A stretch of 64,000 bases of DNA from Bacteroidota bacterium (GCA_018266575.1 JAFEAE010000023.1:310001-374000); one strand, 5' to 3'; shown: positions 51,573 through 61,351, numbered from the stretch's first letter. Translations and numbers: made by a program. The notes: generated from the letters alone by a model not told the origin.

Positions 51573-51604
51573 TTGTTTAACAAATATTCCGGAAAGTTAA
51601 ACTT
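51573..51604. promoter_or_regulatory. Paired candidate operators upstream of the carH-like gene
   Basis: TTGTTTAACAA (51573-51583) and AAGTTAAACTT (51594-51604) are both perfect odd palindromes with the common core GTTWAAC. Their centres are 21 bp apart. A further partial AGTTAAT follows at 51607. The sites lie about 30-60 bp before the regulator's start codon, consistent with autoregulation. Confidence 0.5.
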
Positions 51605-51630
51605 TTAGTTAATGAAAAATAAAAAAGAGA

Positions 51631-52365
51631 TCAAAGTTGTGGATTTCTGATCATGCCTGAATCTAGGAGTTTTTTTATTGTATCCTGCGGGGTATTAGTT
51701 AATCCCTGGAGGTTGCGGACATTGTGAAGATCGGTTCCCAAGAGATCGATGTATTTTTTTTTGATCAGGTATTGCGCGAGTTCTACAGGCCCTTTGCCAT
51801 AATAGCCGCTTAAAGAAAGAAGATTGAGTTGAAAGAGAAAACCTGCATCACGCATATCGTCGTACCAGTTTTTATTGGCGCCGAAATACAGGTAACGTTC
51901 AGGATGGGCGATCACAGGTTGATAGCCCTTTATCTGCAGTTGAAAAAGGATTTCTTTAAAATCTATGGATTGTTTTACAAAAGAAAATTCAACAAGTACG
52001 AGGTTATCTTTCAGCGTAAGCAACGGTGATTTCCCATTCAGCAGATCGACAAAATGGTCATCCATGTAATATTCTGCGGCTGCATAAAAATCAACTGGTA
52101 TTTTTTTGTATTCCAACTCCTTCTTCACGATCTCCCACCCGATCTCAATGATCTCGTTTGTATTCTTATACATATCCCACATAATATGCGGAGTGGTAAT
52201 AATTTTTTTATACCCTAATTCCATCATTCCTTTAATCAATTCTATACTGGTATTGAGATCAGGCGAGCCGTCATCAATACCCGGAATAAGATGGGAATGC
52301 ATATCGCAATACAAAGCGCTGAAATCTGATTGCGTATTTTCTTTCTTTTTAAAAATGGAGAACAT
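51631..52365 (-). CDS. CpsB/YwqE-like PHP-family tyrosine phosphatase
   Basis: 244 residues with the PHP fold: metal motifs DMHSHLIPGIDDGS (22-35), TTPHIMW, AHPERY and TDLHNV. It matches the CpsB/YwqE class, which dephosphorylates bacterial tyrosine kinases of the Wzc/CpsD type that control capsule and EPS export. Such a kinase is not in this window and may lie in the truncated right part. Last gene of the minus-strand EPS cluster. Confidence 0.88.
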   Translation of the reverse strand: MFSIFKKKENTQSDFSALYCDMHSHLIPGIDDGSPDLNTSIELIKGMMELGYKKIITTPHIMWDMYKNTNEIIEIGWEIVKKELEYKKIPVDFYAAAEYYMDDHFVDLLNGKSPLLTLKDNLVLVEFSFVKQSIDFKEILFQLQIKGYQPVIAHPERYLYFGANKNWYDDMRDAGFLFQLNLLSLSGYYGKGPVELAQYLIKKKYIDLLGTDLHNVRNLQGLTNTPQDTIKKLLDSGMIRNPQL

Positions 52366-52392
52366 CGGTAAACAAAATAACTAATTACTTAC

Positions 52393-53325
52393 TCAATTGA
52401 TCGCACTTATTTTAAATTCTTCATACACTTTTGCAATTCCTTCTTCCAAGCCGATTTTTGCCGACCAGCCTTTGGCAGTAAGCTTGCTTACATCCATCAG
52501 CTTGCGTGGTGTTCCATCCGGTTTAGAATAATCGTGAACGATATCACCGGTATACCCAACAATTCTTTTTATCAGCAATGCGAGTTCTTTGATCTCAATA
52601 TCTTCCCCAACCCCAACATTTACAAATCCCGGCTCATCGTATTTTTCCATTAAGAAGAAGCATGCGTCTGCAAGGTCATCTGAATGCAGGAACTCACGGC
52701 GAGGGCTACCCGAACCCCAGATAGTTACAGAAGGTTCGTTTTTAATTTTAGCTTCATGAAATTTACGGATGAATGCAGGCAGCACATGTGAATTGTTGAG
52801 ATCGTAATTATCATTCGGGCCGTATAAATTCGTGGGCATTGCAGAAATGAAATTACATCCATACTGTGAGCGGTAAGCATCGCACATTTTAATACCTGTA
52901 ATTTTTGCGATAGCGTAAGGTTCATTAGTGTGCTCCAACTCGCCCGTCAACAAATAGGTTTCTTTCAAAGGTTGAGGAGCCAGTTTTGGATAGATGCAAG
53001 ACGAACCCAGGAACATTAGTTTTCGCACATTGTTTTTGTAAGATGCCTGAATGATGTTATTCTGGATCATCAGGTTGTCGTATAAAAATTCTGCACGGTA
53101 TGTATTGTTGGCAAGGATGCCTCCGACCTTTGCTGCAGCCATAAAAACATAAACCGGTTTTTCTTTTTCGAAGAAATTATTCACCGAATCTTGTTCACGT
53201 AAATCCAGCTCGGAAGAAGTTTTCAGTATCAAATTTTCAAAACCTTCTTTCCGTAACTTCCGCACGATCGCAGACCCCACCATTCCACGGTGCCCGGCTA
53301 CATATACTTTTTCTTGCTTGTCCAT
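52393..53325 (-). CDS. fcl: GDP-L-fucose synthase
   Basis: 310 residues from ATG 53325 (a TTG three codons upstream is less likely). Extended SDR: AGHRGMVGSAIVRKL, SSCIYP with catalytic Ser, and Tyr/Lys in PYAIAKITG. Conserved NLYGPNDNYDL and GSPRREFLHSDDLADAC. It epimerises and reduces GDP-4-keto-6-deoxymannose to GDP-L-fucose. It follows gmd, which makes its substrate. Confidence 0.95.
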   Translation of the reverse strand: MDKQEKVYVAGHRGMVGSAIVRKLRKEGFENLILKTSSELDLREQDSVNNFFEKEKPVYVFMAAAKVGGILANNTYRAEFLYDNLMIQNNIIQASYKNNVRKLMFLGSSCIYPKLAPQPLKETYLLTGELEHTNEPYAIAKITGIKMCDAYRSQYGCNFISAMPTNLYGPNDNYDLNNSHVLPAFIRKFHEAKIKNEPSVTIWGSGSPRREFLHSDDLADACFFLMEKYDEPGFVNVGVGEDIEIKELALLIKRIVGYTGDIVHDYSKPDGTPRKLMDVSKLTAKGWSAKIGLEEGIAKVYEEFKISAIN

Positions 53326-53347
53326 TGTATTCAATCAACCTTAACTT

Positions 53348-54463
53348 TTATTCGTATTGATTTTTGATATTAAACCCGGATTCCTTCAACAGTTTTTCTT
53401 TAGTAAAGAAATCAACATCTGCAGCGACCATTTCTTTTACAAGCATTGGCAAATCATATTTTGGCTTCCACCGTAATTTGGTTTGTGCTTTTGATGCATC
53501 ACCGATCAATAAATCAACTTCTGTCGGGCGGTAGTATTTTTTATCAACACAAACCACTTCTTTGCCAACCGCTACTTTGTATTTTTCGTTGGATGACGAT
53601 TTCACAACAGCGGTTTCATTTTCACCCTCGCCTTTAAACTCCAGTTCAATACCTACCTCTGAAAAAGCCATTTTAACAAAATCGCGGATGGATGTGGTAA
53701 CACCTGTTGCAATTACGTAATCTTCCGGGACATCCTGCTGAAGGATCAGCCACATGGCCTCAACGTAATCCTTGGCGTGCCCCCAATCCCGCTTGGAATT
53801 AAGGTTGCCCATATATATTTTATCCTGCAAGCCAAGCGCAATTTTTGCAACGCCTCGGGTGATCTTCCTTGTTACAAATGTTTCCCCACGCAATGGAGAT
53901 TCATGGTTGAATAAAATACCGTTCGTTGCAAACATATTATACGCCTCGCGATAATTTACAGTGATCCAGTATGCATACAATTTTGCAACAGCATACGGTG
54001 AACGCGGATAAAAAGGAGTGGTTTCATTCTGCGGTATTGCCTGCACAAGCCCGTAAAGTTCAGAAGTAGATGCCTGGTATATTTTTGTTTTTTTGGTTAA
54101 CCCCAATAGCCTAACGGCTTCGAGTATGCGTAAAGTGCCGATACCATCCGCATTCGCTGTATATTCGGGTGTTTCAAAACTTACCTGCACGTGGCTCATT
54201 GCAGCAAGGTTGTAAATTTCATCTGGTTGTATTTCCTGGATGATACGGATAAGATTGGTTGAATCTGTCAAATCCCCATAATGCAATTTAAAATGCACGT
54301 TTGATTCATGGGGATCCTGGTACAAGTGGTCTATCCTGTCTGTATTAAACAACGATGTCCTTCTTTTTACACCGTGAACAATGTATCCTTTCTGCAATAA
54401 CAATTCACTTAGATATGCCCCATCCTGCCCGGTAACGCCTGTTACTAAAGCAACTTTTCCCAT
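53348..54463 (-). CDS. gmd: GDP-mannose 4,6-dehydratase
   Basis: 371 residues. NADP-binding TGVTGQDGAYLSELLL, the active-site Thr/Glu in QASTSELYGLVQ, Tyr/Lys in YPRSPYAVAKLYAYW, and ILFNHESPLRGETFVTRKI. It converts GDP-mannose to GDP-4-keto-6-deoxymannose, the first step of GDP-fucose synthesis. fcl lies 22 bp downstream. The EPS is therefore likely to contain fucose. Confidence 0.96.
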   Translation of the reverse strand: MGKVALVTGVTGQDGAYLSELLLQKGYIVHGVKRRTSLFNTDRIDHLYQDPHESNVHFKLHYGDLTDSTNLIRIIQEIQPDEIYNLAAMSHVQVSFETPEYTANADGIGTLRILEAVRLLGLTKKTKIYQASTSELYGLVQAIPQNETTPFYPRSPYAVAKLYAYWITVNYREAYNMFATNGILFNHESPLRGETFVTRKITRGVAKIALGLQDKIYMGNLNSKRDWGHAKDYVEAMWLILQQDVPEDYVIATGVTTSIRDFVKMAFSEVGIELEFKGEGENETAVVKSSSNEKYKVAVGKEVVCVDKKYYRPTEVDLLIGDASKAQTKLRWKPKYDLPMLVKEMVAADVDFFTKEKLLKESGFNIKNQYE

Positions 54464-54476
54464 AATTAATCTGTTT

Positions 54477-55223
54477 TCATTTTTTTATAAACTGTGGTAT
54501 TTTCCGGATCGGTTTTGCAAATACAGTAAAAAAATAAGGTTGAAGCCCATTTATTTTCCAAGCTATCCTGTCTTCCTTATTTGCTTTGATCCTGTTCTTA
54601 AAGGTAGCATTGCTTACACCGCCAACACGCATCTTTACTAAAATTTCCGGAATATAGTGAACCGGCAATCCATGTTTCAACAACACACGCAACATGAATT
54701 CATAGTCAGCCGATGAACGAAGAGAAAGATTAAACAAACCGATCTCCTCATATACTTTTTTCCGCACAAAAAAAGTAGGATGTGGCGGCATCCATCCGTA
54801 ATAAAATTTTTTTTTATTGAAAGCTCCTGTGCGCCAGGTACGTACCACCTTATTCATGTCATTATACTGAACATACTGCAGGTCTGCATATACTGCCTGG
54901 ATTTTTTCATTTTCAAAAGATTTTGCTACCATTGAAACAACGGACGGATGAACATATACATCATCTGAATTAAGTATCCCAACCACATCCCCTGTTGCCA
55001 TTTTTATTCCCTTGTTCATCGCATCATAAATGCCATTATCTCTTTCGGAAATTGTTTTCCCGACGTGAGGAAATTCGCTTACGATTTTTAATGTATCATC
55101 TACCGAACAGGCGTCAATTATTATATGCTCAATATTATTATAGTCCTGCTCCTCAATTGATTTCAGGGTATCCCTAACTGTTAGGGAGCTGTTGCAGGTT
55201 GCTGTAATAATCGACACTTTCAT
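54477..55223 (-). CDS. Family 2 glycosyltransferase
   Basis: 248 residues from ATG 55223. GT-A fold: KVSIITATCNSSLTVRDTLKSI at the start, NSDDVY as the metal-binding DxD-like motif, and GWMPPHPTFFVRKKVYEEIG, typical of WcaA/EpsE-like GT2 enzymes. It transfers a sugar from a nucleotide donor; the sugar is unknown. It is followed 13 bp later by gmd. Confidence 0.9.
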   Translation of the reverse strand: MKVSIITATCNSSLTVRDTLKSIEEQDYNNIEHIIIDACSVDDTLKIVSEFPHVGKTISERDNGIYDAMNKGIKMATGDVVGILNSDDVYVHPSVVSMVAKSFENEKIQAVYADLQYVQYNDMNKVVRTWRTGAFNKKKFYYGWMPPHPTFFVRKKVYEEIGLFNLSLRSSADYEFMLRVLLKHGLPVHYIPEILVKMRVGGVSNATFKNRIKANKEDRIAWKINGLQPYFFTVFAKPIRKIPQFIKK

Positions 55224-55237
55224 AATAGTCAAATTGT

Positions 55238-55798
55238 CTATTCAATAATCCTGTCTTTTACAAAAACTGCGGGATTGCCCTGATAAATTTTATATGCTTC
55301 AAGATCTTTTGTAGCTACAGATTGTACAGACAATACTGAATGCGAATAACAGGTTACCCCCGGGCAAACTATCGCCTGTGCGCCAATCCAAACACCATCT
55401 TCCAAAATTATTTTTTTTACAACAAGATCAAATGTACTGTTAGCGTAATTATGATTACCAGTAAGCAACATTGCACCCTGCGACAGACAACAATTATTAC
55501 CAATTATTGTTTCAGTAAGATTATCTATCCATACTTTTTCACCTATCCATGTATAATCGCCTATAGTTAATTTCCAGGGATATTTGATATTGATACCAGG
55601 CTTTAATACAACACCTCCGCCAATCCTTGCACCAAACATTTTCAGGAACATTTTTCGTATGCCAGAGCTTGGGTTTAGCGGGTTAATAATAAAAATCACA
55701 TTAATAACATACCAGAGTACTTGTTTAAATTTCGATGCCCCTATCTCTTTTTGAAACCAGTCGTTATTGTAATCAGAATTGGAAACCTGCTTATTCAT
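55238..55798 (-). CDS. WcaF-like hexapeptide acetyltransferase
   Basis: 186 residues with left-handed beta-helix hexapeptide repeats (VVLKPGINIKYPWKLTIGDY, TIIGNNCCLSQGAMLLTGNH, GVWIGAQAIVCPGV). The His in LLTGNHNY fits the catalytic His. This is the putative colanic-acid acetyltransferase type, acetylating a sugar of the repeat unit. Its ATG overlaps the upstream GT4 stop by 4 bp. Confidence 0.88.
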   Translation of the reverse strand: MNKQVSNSDYNNDWFQKEIGASKFKQVLWYVINVIFIINPLNPSSGIRKMFLKMFGARIGGGVVLKPGINIKYPWKLTIGDYTWIGEKVWIDNLTETIIGNNCCLSQGAMLLTGNHNYANSTFDLVVKKIILEDGVWIGAQAIVCPGVTCYSHSVLSVQSVATKDLEAYKIYQGNPAVFVKDRIIE

Positions 55799-56940
55799 GA
55801 AAACAATTTTTTATAATTTTCAAGCAAGTTATTTTTTTCTGCCTGCTTTTTAATAAATGAAAATGCATTTTTTGCAAACGCATTGTATTCATCCTGGTTC
55901 ATGGCTGCTGCCGCTTCGATAGCGGACACAAACAATTCAGGCTGATTCAAAGGCAGGTCCCATCCGGCTTTTTCATGCTGCAGGTTTTTCCACGGCGTTT
56001 GGTCACTGATTAAAACTGGCCTTCCTGCGTTTAATGCTTCAGCTATTGCATGCCCGAAATTTTCACCTTGTGTAGGCAAAACAAAAATATGATGTGTGAT
56101 CATAACCGCAGGCAATTCGTGGTTAGGCCTCTCTCCGGAATAATCTACAAAAATATTTTCGGGCAGCTCGTTAATTAGTTGTTTACAGGTATCCCAATAG
56201 TTACTGTCTTCCAGGCTACCGATGATGGTTAACCGAATATTTGCTTTTACATTTTTTAACAGCCGCAATAAATAATCAAGGTTTTTTATCGGGTGAATTC
56301 TCCCTACAAAAATCAAGGATAAATGCCCTTTTAATTTATCGACTTGCATGGTGCCTTTAGCAAGGTTCCCGGAAAAATTAGGAAGCATGGATACTGAAGC
56401 AGATGCCCCAAAAAAATGTTTCACATCATTCATTTCTGTATCATCGGCAGCAATGAAGTGAATTTGTTTTGCATGCCCGAGCCTGCGAAATGCCATAATA
56501 AAGAATTTCTTTTTGATTGGTTTGAACCGAAGTGCACTTGTCCGGAGCATTCCACGCGGCGATAAGAAAATTTTTCCGGTAATTTCTTTTGTTCTTCCTG
56601 CTAACAATGGGAAAATGGTGAAATATTTTGAAAACATACTGTTGAGGTAGATAAAATCTGCCTGTATGTTTTTCATTTGTGCATAAATATTTTCCCAATT
56701 TAATTTTTCAGGGGAGCAGTAATACACCTGTACATTTTCATCTTTATTGATCCATACATCTGTGGCTATGCCCGTGTAAGGCCTATTGTCATTCAAATCC
56801 CTGTCCGATGTAAATACAAAAATTGAATATGCTGTTTTCATGTGTTCAACAAAATTCACACATGAGCGAATCGGGCCACCGGCCTTGTATCCCGGTTCAT
56901 ACCAATCTGCAAATACTAAAATGCTTTTTTTTCTTTCCAA
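55795..56940 (-). CDS. Family 4 glycosyltransferase
   Basis: 381 residues with TTG start (56938-56940). The next Met is at about residue 34 and would remove the first beta strand, so TTG is likely. GT-B fold: FADWYEPGYKAGGPIRSCVNF, LIFVGRIHPIKNLDYLLRLL and GENFGHAIAEALNAGRPVLIS with the conserved EX7E (donor phosphate binding). Sugar specificity unknown. A 15-bp perfect hairpin lies just upstream. Confidence 0.88.
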   Translation of the reverse strand: MERKKSILVFADWYEPGYKAGGPIRSCVNFVEHMKTAYSIFVFTSDRDLNDNRPYTGIATDVWINKDENVQVYYCSPEKLNWENIYAQMKNIQADFIYLNSMFSKYFTIFPLLAGRTKEITGKIFLSPRGMLRTSALRFKPIKKKFFIMAFRRLGHAKQIHFIAADDTEMNDVKHFFGASASVSMLPNFSGNLAKGTMQVDKLKGHLSLIFVGRIHPIKNLDYLLRLLKNVKANIRLTIIGSLEDSNYWDTCKQLINELPENIFVDYSGERPNHELPAVMITHHIFVLPTQGENFGHAIAEALNAGRPVLISDQTPWKNLQHEKAGWDLPLNQPELFVSAIEAAAAMNQDEYNAFAKNAFSFIKKQAEKNNLLENYKKLFS

Positions 56941-56957
56941 TGAAATATCAGATTTTA

Positions 56958-56993
56958 TTTTTTGTATTCAAAAAATTCTTTGAATACAAAAAA
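56958..56993. repeat. Perfect 15-bp AT-rich hairpin between asnB and GT4
   Basis: TTTTTTGTATTCAAA (56958-56972) and TTTGAATACAAAAAA (56979-56993) are exact inverted arms with a 6-base loop. It lies in the 77-bp gap after the asnB stop and ahead of the TTG-started GT4 gene. No unpaired T-run follows in either direction. It may tune read-through or stabilise mRNA ends. Confidence 0.6.
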
Positions 56994-57017
56994 ATAACCC
57001 GGATGTTAATTTATAAA

Positions 57018-58883
57018 CTATCCAACTTCATTTTTCTTCAGCCAATGCTCAAGTACGACGAACACCCAGATCTCAGCCCATCGTATTTCTTTATCGCCAG
57101 ATAAAAAGCGTTGCCAGTAAGAAAGAAGTGCCTTTTCATTCATGAAAGGCCGTTGCGACAAGTTTGTTATATGATCATTGCAAAAAGACCGAAGTTCATT
57201 TTTCAACCATATCGACCATGGGAAAAGAAAACCTTGTTTTTTGCGAAAAACAATTTCATCAGGCAACAAAGGTTTCAATGATTCTACCAATAAACTTTTG
57301 GGATAAACCGGTTTTTTAAATTTATCTGGAACATTCAAAACAAATTCGACAAGGTCCTGGTCAAAATAAGGTTCACGTATTTCCAATGCAACAGCCATCC
57401 CCATTTGATCTGTGTCTTTCAACAATGTATTTTGCGTATATCCCAAATATTCTGCAACAGAAACCCGGCTTAATAAAGGAAGACTGCCTATGTTTTGTTT
57501 TCTGCTCTCCAAATCTTTCTGAACAGAAGTGATATGATCAGTAGTTGATAGTGAAGATGAAAATGCTGCAATTTGTTCCGGAGAGAATATCTGCCGGAAA
57601 AAAGGATATAGATCTTCAATAGAACAAGATGGTGCATTAAGTACCTGCCTTATCCTGTTGTTTTTATTTGAACCTGAGAATAATACAGATGCCGCTATTT
57701 TCCTCAATCCAGATGGTAGCTTCCAGAAAAATTTTCTATTTTGGAGTTGAAGGTATTGCGAGAAAACAGGATAGCCTGCAAATAATTCATCGCCGCCTAT
57801 TCCCGAGAGTGCCACACTAATCCCTTTTTGCCTGATTGCTTTGGATACAACATAGGTGTTAATGCCATCAGCACTCGGCCTGTCAATTGCATTTAATGCA
57901 TTTCCCAGCTCATCCAATAAAGAAGATGGTTTCAATAATATATTGGTGTGATTAGTATTGAATTTTTTTGCGACGAGTTCTGCATATTTTGATTCGTTAA
58001 ATTCATTTTCCTCAAAAGAAATATTAAATGTATTTGGTTTTGATGACGATACTTCAGACATTAAGCCAACAATAGCGGAAGAGTCTATTCCCCCTGATAA
58101 AAATGAAGCTACAGGGACATCACTGACCAATCTTCTTTCTACCGATTGCAGCAACAAAGACCGTATATTTTTTTGGACCGCATCAAGGTTAGTAAAATCA
58201 AGGTCGCTTTTCGGATTAGAAACATCCCAGTATCGCTTTTTGCTGATTACGCCATTTTTAATTCTCATCCACGAGCCTGCTTCAAGCTGGGAAACATCTT
58301 CTATTACAGAATAAGGGGAACTTACTGATTGATAACTAAAATATTCATACAATGCGGGGATGCTGACTTTTCTTTTTACCTTATTACTTGCTAAAATGGA
58401 GCGTATCTCGGACGAAAACATGAATACTTCATCATCAATAAAATAATACAGGGGCTTAACACCAAAACAATCACGTGCAAGGAATAGTTCTTTTTCTGCT
58501 TTATCCCAAATTGCGAATCCAAACATTCCGCGAAAATGATACAAACAATCAGCGCCCCATTTTGCATAAGCAGCTACTAATACTTCAGTATCGCTTGTTG
58601 TACGAAAATGATAATCATTGATTTCTTTTTTTACATCATTATAATTATAAATTTCCCCGTTGAATACCACAATATATCTGCCGGAATTATCAGCAAATGG
58701 CTGGTTTGCAGCGCTTGATAAATCGATAATAGAGAGCCGCCTGTGGCCTAAAGCAATTTCATTTTCCTGCCAAATGCCCTCTGCATCGGGCCCACGATGA
58801 GCTATAGCATTGATCATTGATTGAATCATGCTGGTATCAACCACCATTGCTTTTAAACTCAGTATTCCTGCAATGCCACACAT
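57018..58883 (-). CDS. asnB: Asparagine synthetase (glutamine-hydrolysing)
   Basis: 621 residues, full two-domain enzyme. N-terminal Cys2 nucleophile (MCGIAGI) with RGPDAEGIW, then synthetase domain with the PP-loop SFLSGGIDSSAIVGLMS and ALSGIGGDELFAGYP. In EPS clusters such genes amidate uronic acids or peptide groups of the polymer, or are simply paralogues. Order: between two glycosyltransferase genes, 3 bp after the upstream GT. Confidence 0.92.
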   Translation of the reverse strand: MCGIAGILSLKAMVVDTSMIQSMINAIAHRGPDAEGIWQENEIALGHRRLSIIDLSSAANQPFADNSGRYIVVFNGEIYNYNDVKKEINDYHFRTTSDTEVLVAAYAKWGADCLYHFRGMFGFAIWDKAEKELFLARDCFGVKPLYYFIDDEVFMFSSEIRSILASNKVKRKVSIPALYEYFSYQSVSSPYSVIEDVSQLEAGSWMRIKNGVISKKRYWDVSNPKSDLDFTNLDAVQKNIRSLLLQSVERRLVSDVPVASFLSGGIDSSAIVGLMSEVSSSKPNTFNISFEENEFNESKYAELVAKKFNTNHTNILLKPSSLLDELGNALNAIDRPSADGINTYVVSKAIRQKGISVALSGIGGDELFAGYPVFSQYLQLQNRKFFWKLPSGLRKIAASVLFSGSNKNNRIRQVLNAPSCSIEDLYPFFRQIFSPEQIAAFSSSLSTTDHITSVQKDLESRKQNIGSLPLLSRVSVAEYLGYTQNTLLKDTDQMGMAVALEIREPYFDQDLVEFVLNVPDKFKKPVYPKSLLVESLKPLLPDEIVFRKKQGFLFPWSIWLKNELRSFCNDHITNLSQRPFMNEKALLSYWQRFLSGDKEIRWAEIWVFVVLEHWLKKNEVG

Positions 58884-58886
58884 TAT

Positions 58887-59888
58887 TTATAAGGATAAAA
58901 GTTTTTCATAACACGCCAGATACTGTTTCGCAACTTCAGAAGGAGCAAAACGATTTACATTCTGACAACCTGCTTCAATCAATTGTTGCCTGTAATTATC
59001 ATCATTAACAACTTTTAAAATCCCTTCGCGGATTGAATGAACATCGAACGGGTCCACAAGGCATGCTGCAGCTCCAGCCACGTCTTTCATCGGGCTGATA
59101 TTACTTGTGACTACAGGCCTTCCGGCTTTTTGGCCTTCGACAATTGGTAATCCAAAGCCTTCGAAGGTTGAGGGAAAAAGAACAATATCGCAACGGTAAT
59201 ATTCCTGCGCCATTGCTTCATCAGACAACTTGGATTGCTGGCTGAAATTTATGTTATATTTTTTCAGATTATCAATTGTATAATCCGAAAGATTACCAAT
59301 AATGCGAAGATGGCAAGGCAGGTTTTCCAAAGCGGGTATAACCCTGTCTAAGTTTTTATGTTTCGTACTACCTATGAAAAGGATAACGGGTTCCTGTTTT
59401 TTAAACTCAGCAGCAGAAAATTGAATAGTATTATCAACAGGATCGGGTATCACAATAATTTTATCGGGAGGGCAACCAGTATTCCGAATGATATCCTGCT
59501 TTGTAGCTTCTGAAATAGTTGTAATCATCCGGCAACGGCTAACAGGAATCTTTAAAAAAAGCCATTTCAGCAACATTCTTTTAAAACCGGCAGAACGATA
59601 AAGGAATATACAATCATGGATGGTAAGCAGTGTGCGATTGCGGGGCAGTGCTAAAACGATGTAATGAATATCTCCAGTAACATGGTAAACATCCCCATTA
59701 CATTTTTTTACAGCTTTTAAATTTTCAATAATACTTTTCGGTGATGCATAGCCGTTAGGTGCAGTCCATTGTTCAACCGAAATTTTTTTGCTCAATTCTG
59801 GTTCCAATTGCTGGAATACTTTTTCTATACTAAAAAACCGGTCAGGCTTACGGAATAAGAGGCAAATCGTACTTTTCAATAGGTCCAT
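58887..59888 (-). CDS. Family 4 glycosyltransferase
   Basis: 333 residues, GT-B fold. Motifs VTGDIHYIVLALPRNRTLLT, ILFIGSTKHKNLDRVIPALENL, and FPSTFEGFGLPIVEGQKAGRPVVTSNISPM with the EX7E motif. It builds the EPS repeat unit; donor unknown. It ends 3 bp before asnB begins and is preceded by the polymerase gene. Confidence 0.9.
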   Translation of the reverse strand: MDLLKSTICLLFRKPDRFFSIEKVFQQLEPELSKKISVEQWTAPNGYASPKSIIENLKAVKKCNGDVYHVTGDIHYIVLALPRNRTLLTIHDCIFLYRSAGFKRMLLKWLFLKIPVSRCRMITTISEATKQDIIRNTGCPPDKIIVIPDPVDNTIQFSAAEFKKQEPVILFIGSTKHKNLDRVIPALENLPCHLRIIGNLSDYTIDNLKKYNINFSQQSKLSDEAMAQEYYRCDIVLFPSTFEGFGLPIVEGQKAGRPVVTSNISPMKDVAGAAACLVDPFDVHSIREGILKVVNDDNYRQQLIEAGCQNVNRFAPSEVAKQYLACYEKLLSL

Positions 59889-59939
59889 TATAAATCAATA
59901 GTAATTGAATTATCAAAGTTGTCGTCTTGCAAAGGCCAT

Positions 59940-61346
59940 TTACTTATAAAGCCATCGCTGAATAGACGGGAATATTGTTTTGCATAAAACCCAAAATACG
60001 AGGAACAAGATCACTAATCTACCAAACAAAAAAAGACCATCTGCTTCAAATGCAAAAAAGGGATATAAACAAACATTAATAGCTGCGAAACGCACTAAGA
60101 TACTCAACCTTTTTAATTTGTAAAAAGTCCGATAAATGAAAACAATGAACAAGCTTAATAAGCAAAGAGGAATGTACATACCAACATATCCGAAATCAAC
60201 GTAACCATCGGCAAAGTATCCGAGGCTGAATGACGCCCCCTTTTTAAACCCGGAAAAATGCAGGCCCGTATACTTATTAGTTTTAATTGTAGCATCAAAC
60301 GTAGGTTTATCGGGAAAGAATAACCGGGGCATAAAAACATAGCTTATGTTTCCCCACCACACCTTTCCATTTTCATAAGGCATAAATTCTGGAACCCTAT
60401 CCATTGCAAGGCTCATATGATAAATATATTGAAGCCTGTAAAAAAAGGCCGTAATTGCCAGTTGGTATTTCTGCCAGTTCAAATCACTTATTTCCTGACC
60501 GATTTTAGAAAAAGCTTCTGATCTTGATACTTCTACCACCTGCTGATTAGTCCCCTGGTTTAAATATTTTCTGTAGTCGCCTTTAACAGCAGTCCATGTA
60601 AGTAATATAAACCCAAGTAAAAATGCAACAACTACAGAATAAACGACTTGTTTAAAAGATACATTTCTGATAAAGGTCAATGCTAAAATTATAGTAATTA
60701 AGATAACATCCTTGAAAGTTGAAAAATAGGAATATAACCCGGTTCCAAATTCAAATAAGATAAGAACAAGTAAAATAAGCCTGTTTTTATTATTAATCCA
60801 TGCAACATAACCATACATCAAAAAAAATATCCATTTAACTGAAGAAATTGTCATGATGATTTGAGCAAATCCGCCACCGGCACTAACAGCTAATCCGAGT
60901 GAGTCAAGAAAGAAAGTAGACAAAAGATACAGTATCAAAATTTTCTTTTCATTAATCATTTTTGCCTGACGGTGAAACTCATCAGTTGGGTAAATAGGCA
61001 GGTTCCGTATTCCTCGTGAGATGACAAGAGCAATAACTATCAATCCAATACAACTGCTTAGAACAGCTGTGCCGGCGTGTTTGGATAAATAATTGATATC
61101 GACATTCGACACATCCATCCAAATCACAAATGCAACAACCTGCATCCATTGAGTAATGAGCGTCAATGTAATTACACCGGGACGATTACTTTCCCATGTT
61201 AAAAACAAGATCAGGTAAAAAGTTAACAAACAGCATAACAGGTAAATACCATTACTAAAAAAAGCAACAGCGACGCAGCTCACTATTGCTGTAATAAGTA
61301 ATGGGCCCGATAAACGAATATTTCCTTTTGAAACTGCTGTTGCCAT
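59940..61346 (-). CDS. Oligosaccharide repeat-unit polymerase (Wzy-like) membrane protein
   Basis: 468 residues with about 12 hydrophobic segments and one long hydrophilic loop (about 250-370) containing YQLAITAFFYRLQYIYHMS and YFADGYVDFGYVGMYI. The pattern fits EPS/O-antigen polymerases, which are defined by topology more than sequence. It joins repeat units in the periplasm. No flippase (Wzx) is visible in this window. Confidence 0.75.
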   Translation of the reverse strand: MATAVSKGNIRLSGPLLITAIVSCVAVAFFSNGIYLLCCLLTFYLILFLTWESNRPGVITLTLITQWMQVVAFVIWMDVSNVDINYLSKHAGTAVLSSCIGLIVIALVISRGIRNLPIYPTDEFHRQAKMINEKKILILYLLSTFFLDSLGLAVSAGGGFAQIIMTISSVKWIFFLMYGYVAWINNKNRLILLVLILFEFGTGLYSYFSTFKDVILITIILALTFIRNVSFKQVVYSVVVAFLLGFILLTWTAVKGDYRKYLNQGTNQQVVEVSRSEAFSKIGQEISDLNWQKYQLAITAFFYRLQYIYHMSLAMDRVPEFMPYENGKVWWGNISYVFMPRLFFPDKPTFDATIKTNKYTGLHFSGFKKGASFSLGYFADGYVDFGYVGMYIPLCLLSLFIVFIYRTFYKLKRLSILVRFAAINVCLYPFFAFEADGLFLFGRLVILFLVFWVLCKTIFPSIQRWLYK

Positions 61347-61351
61347 AGTTA

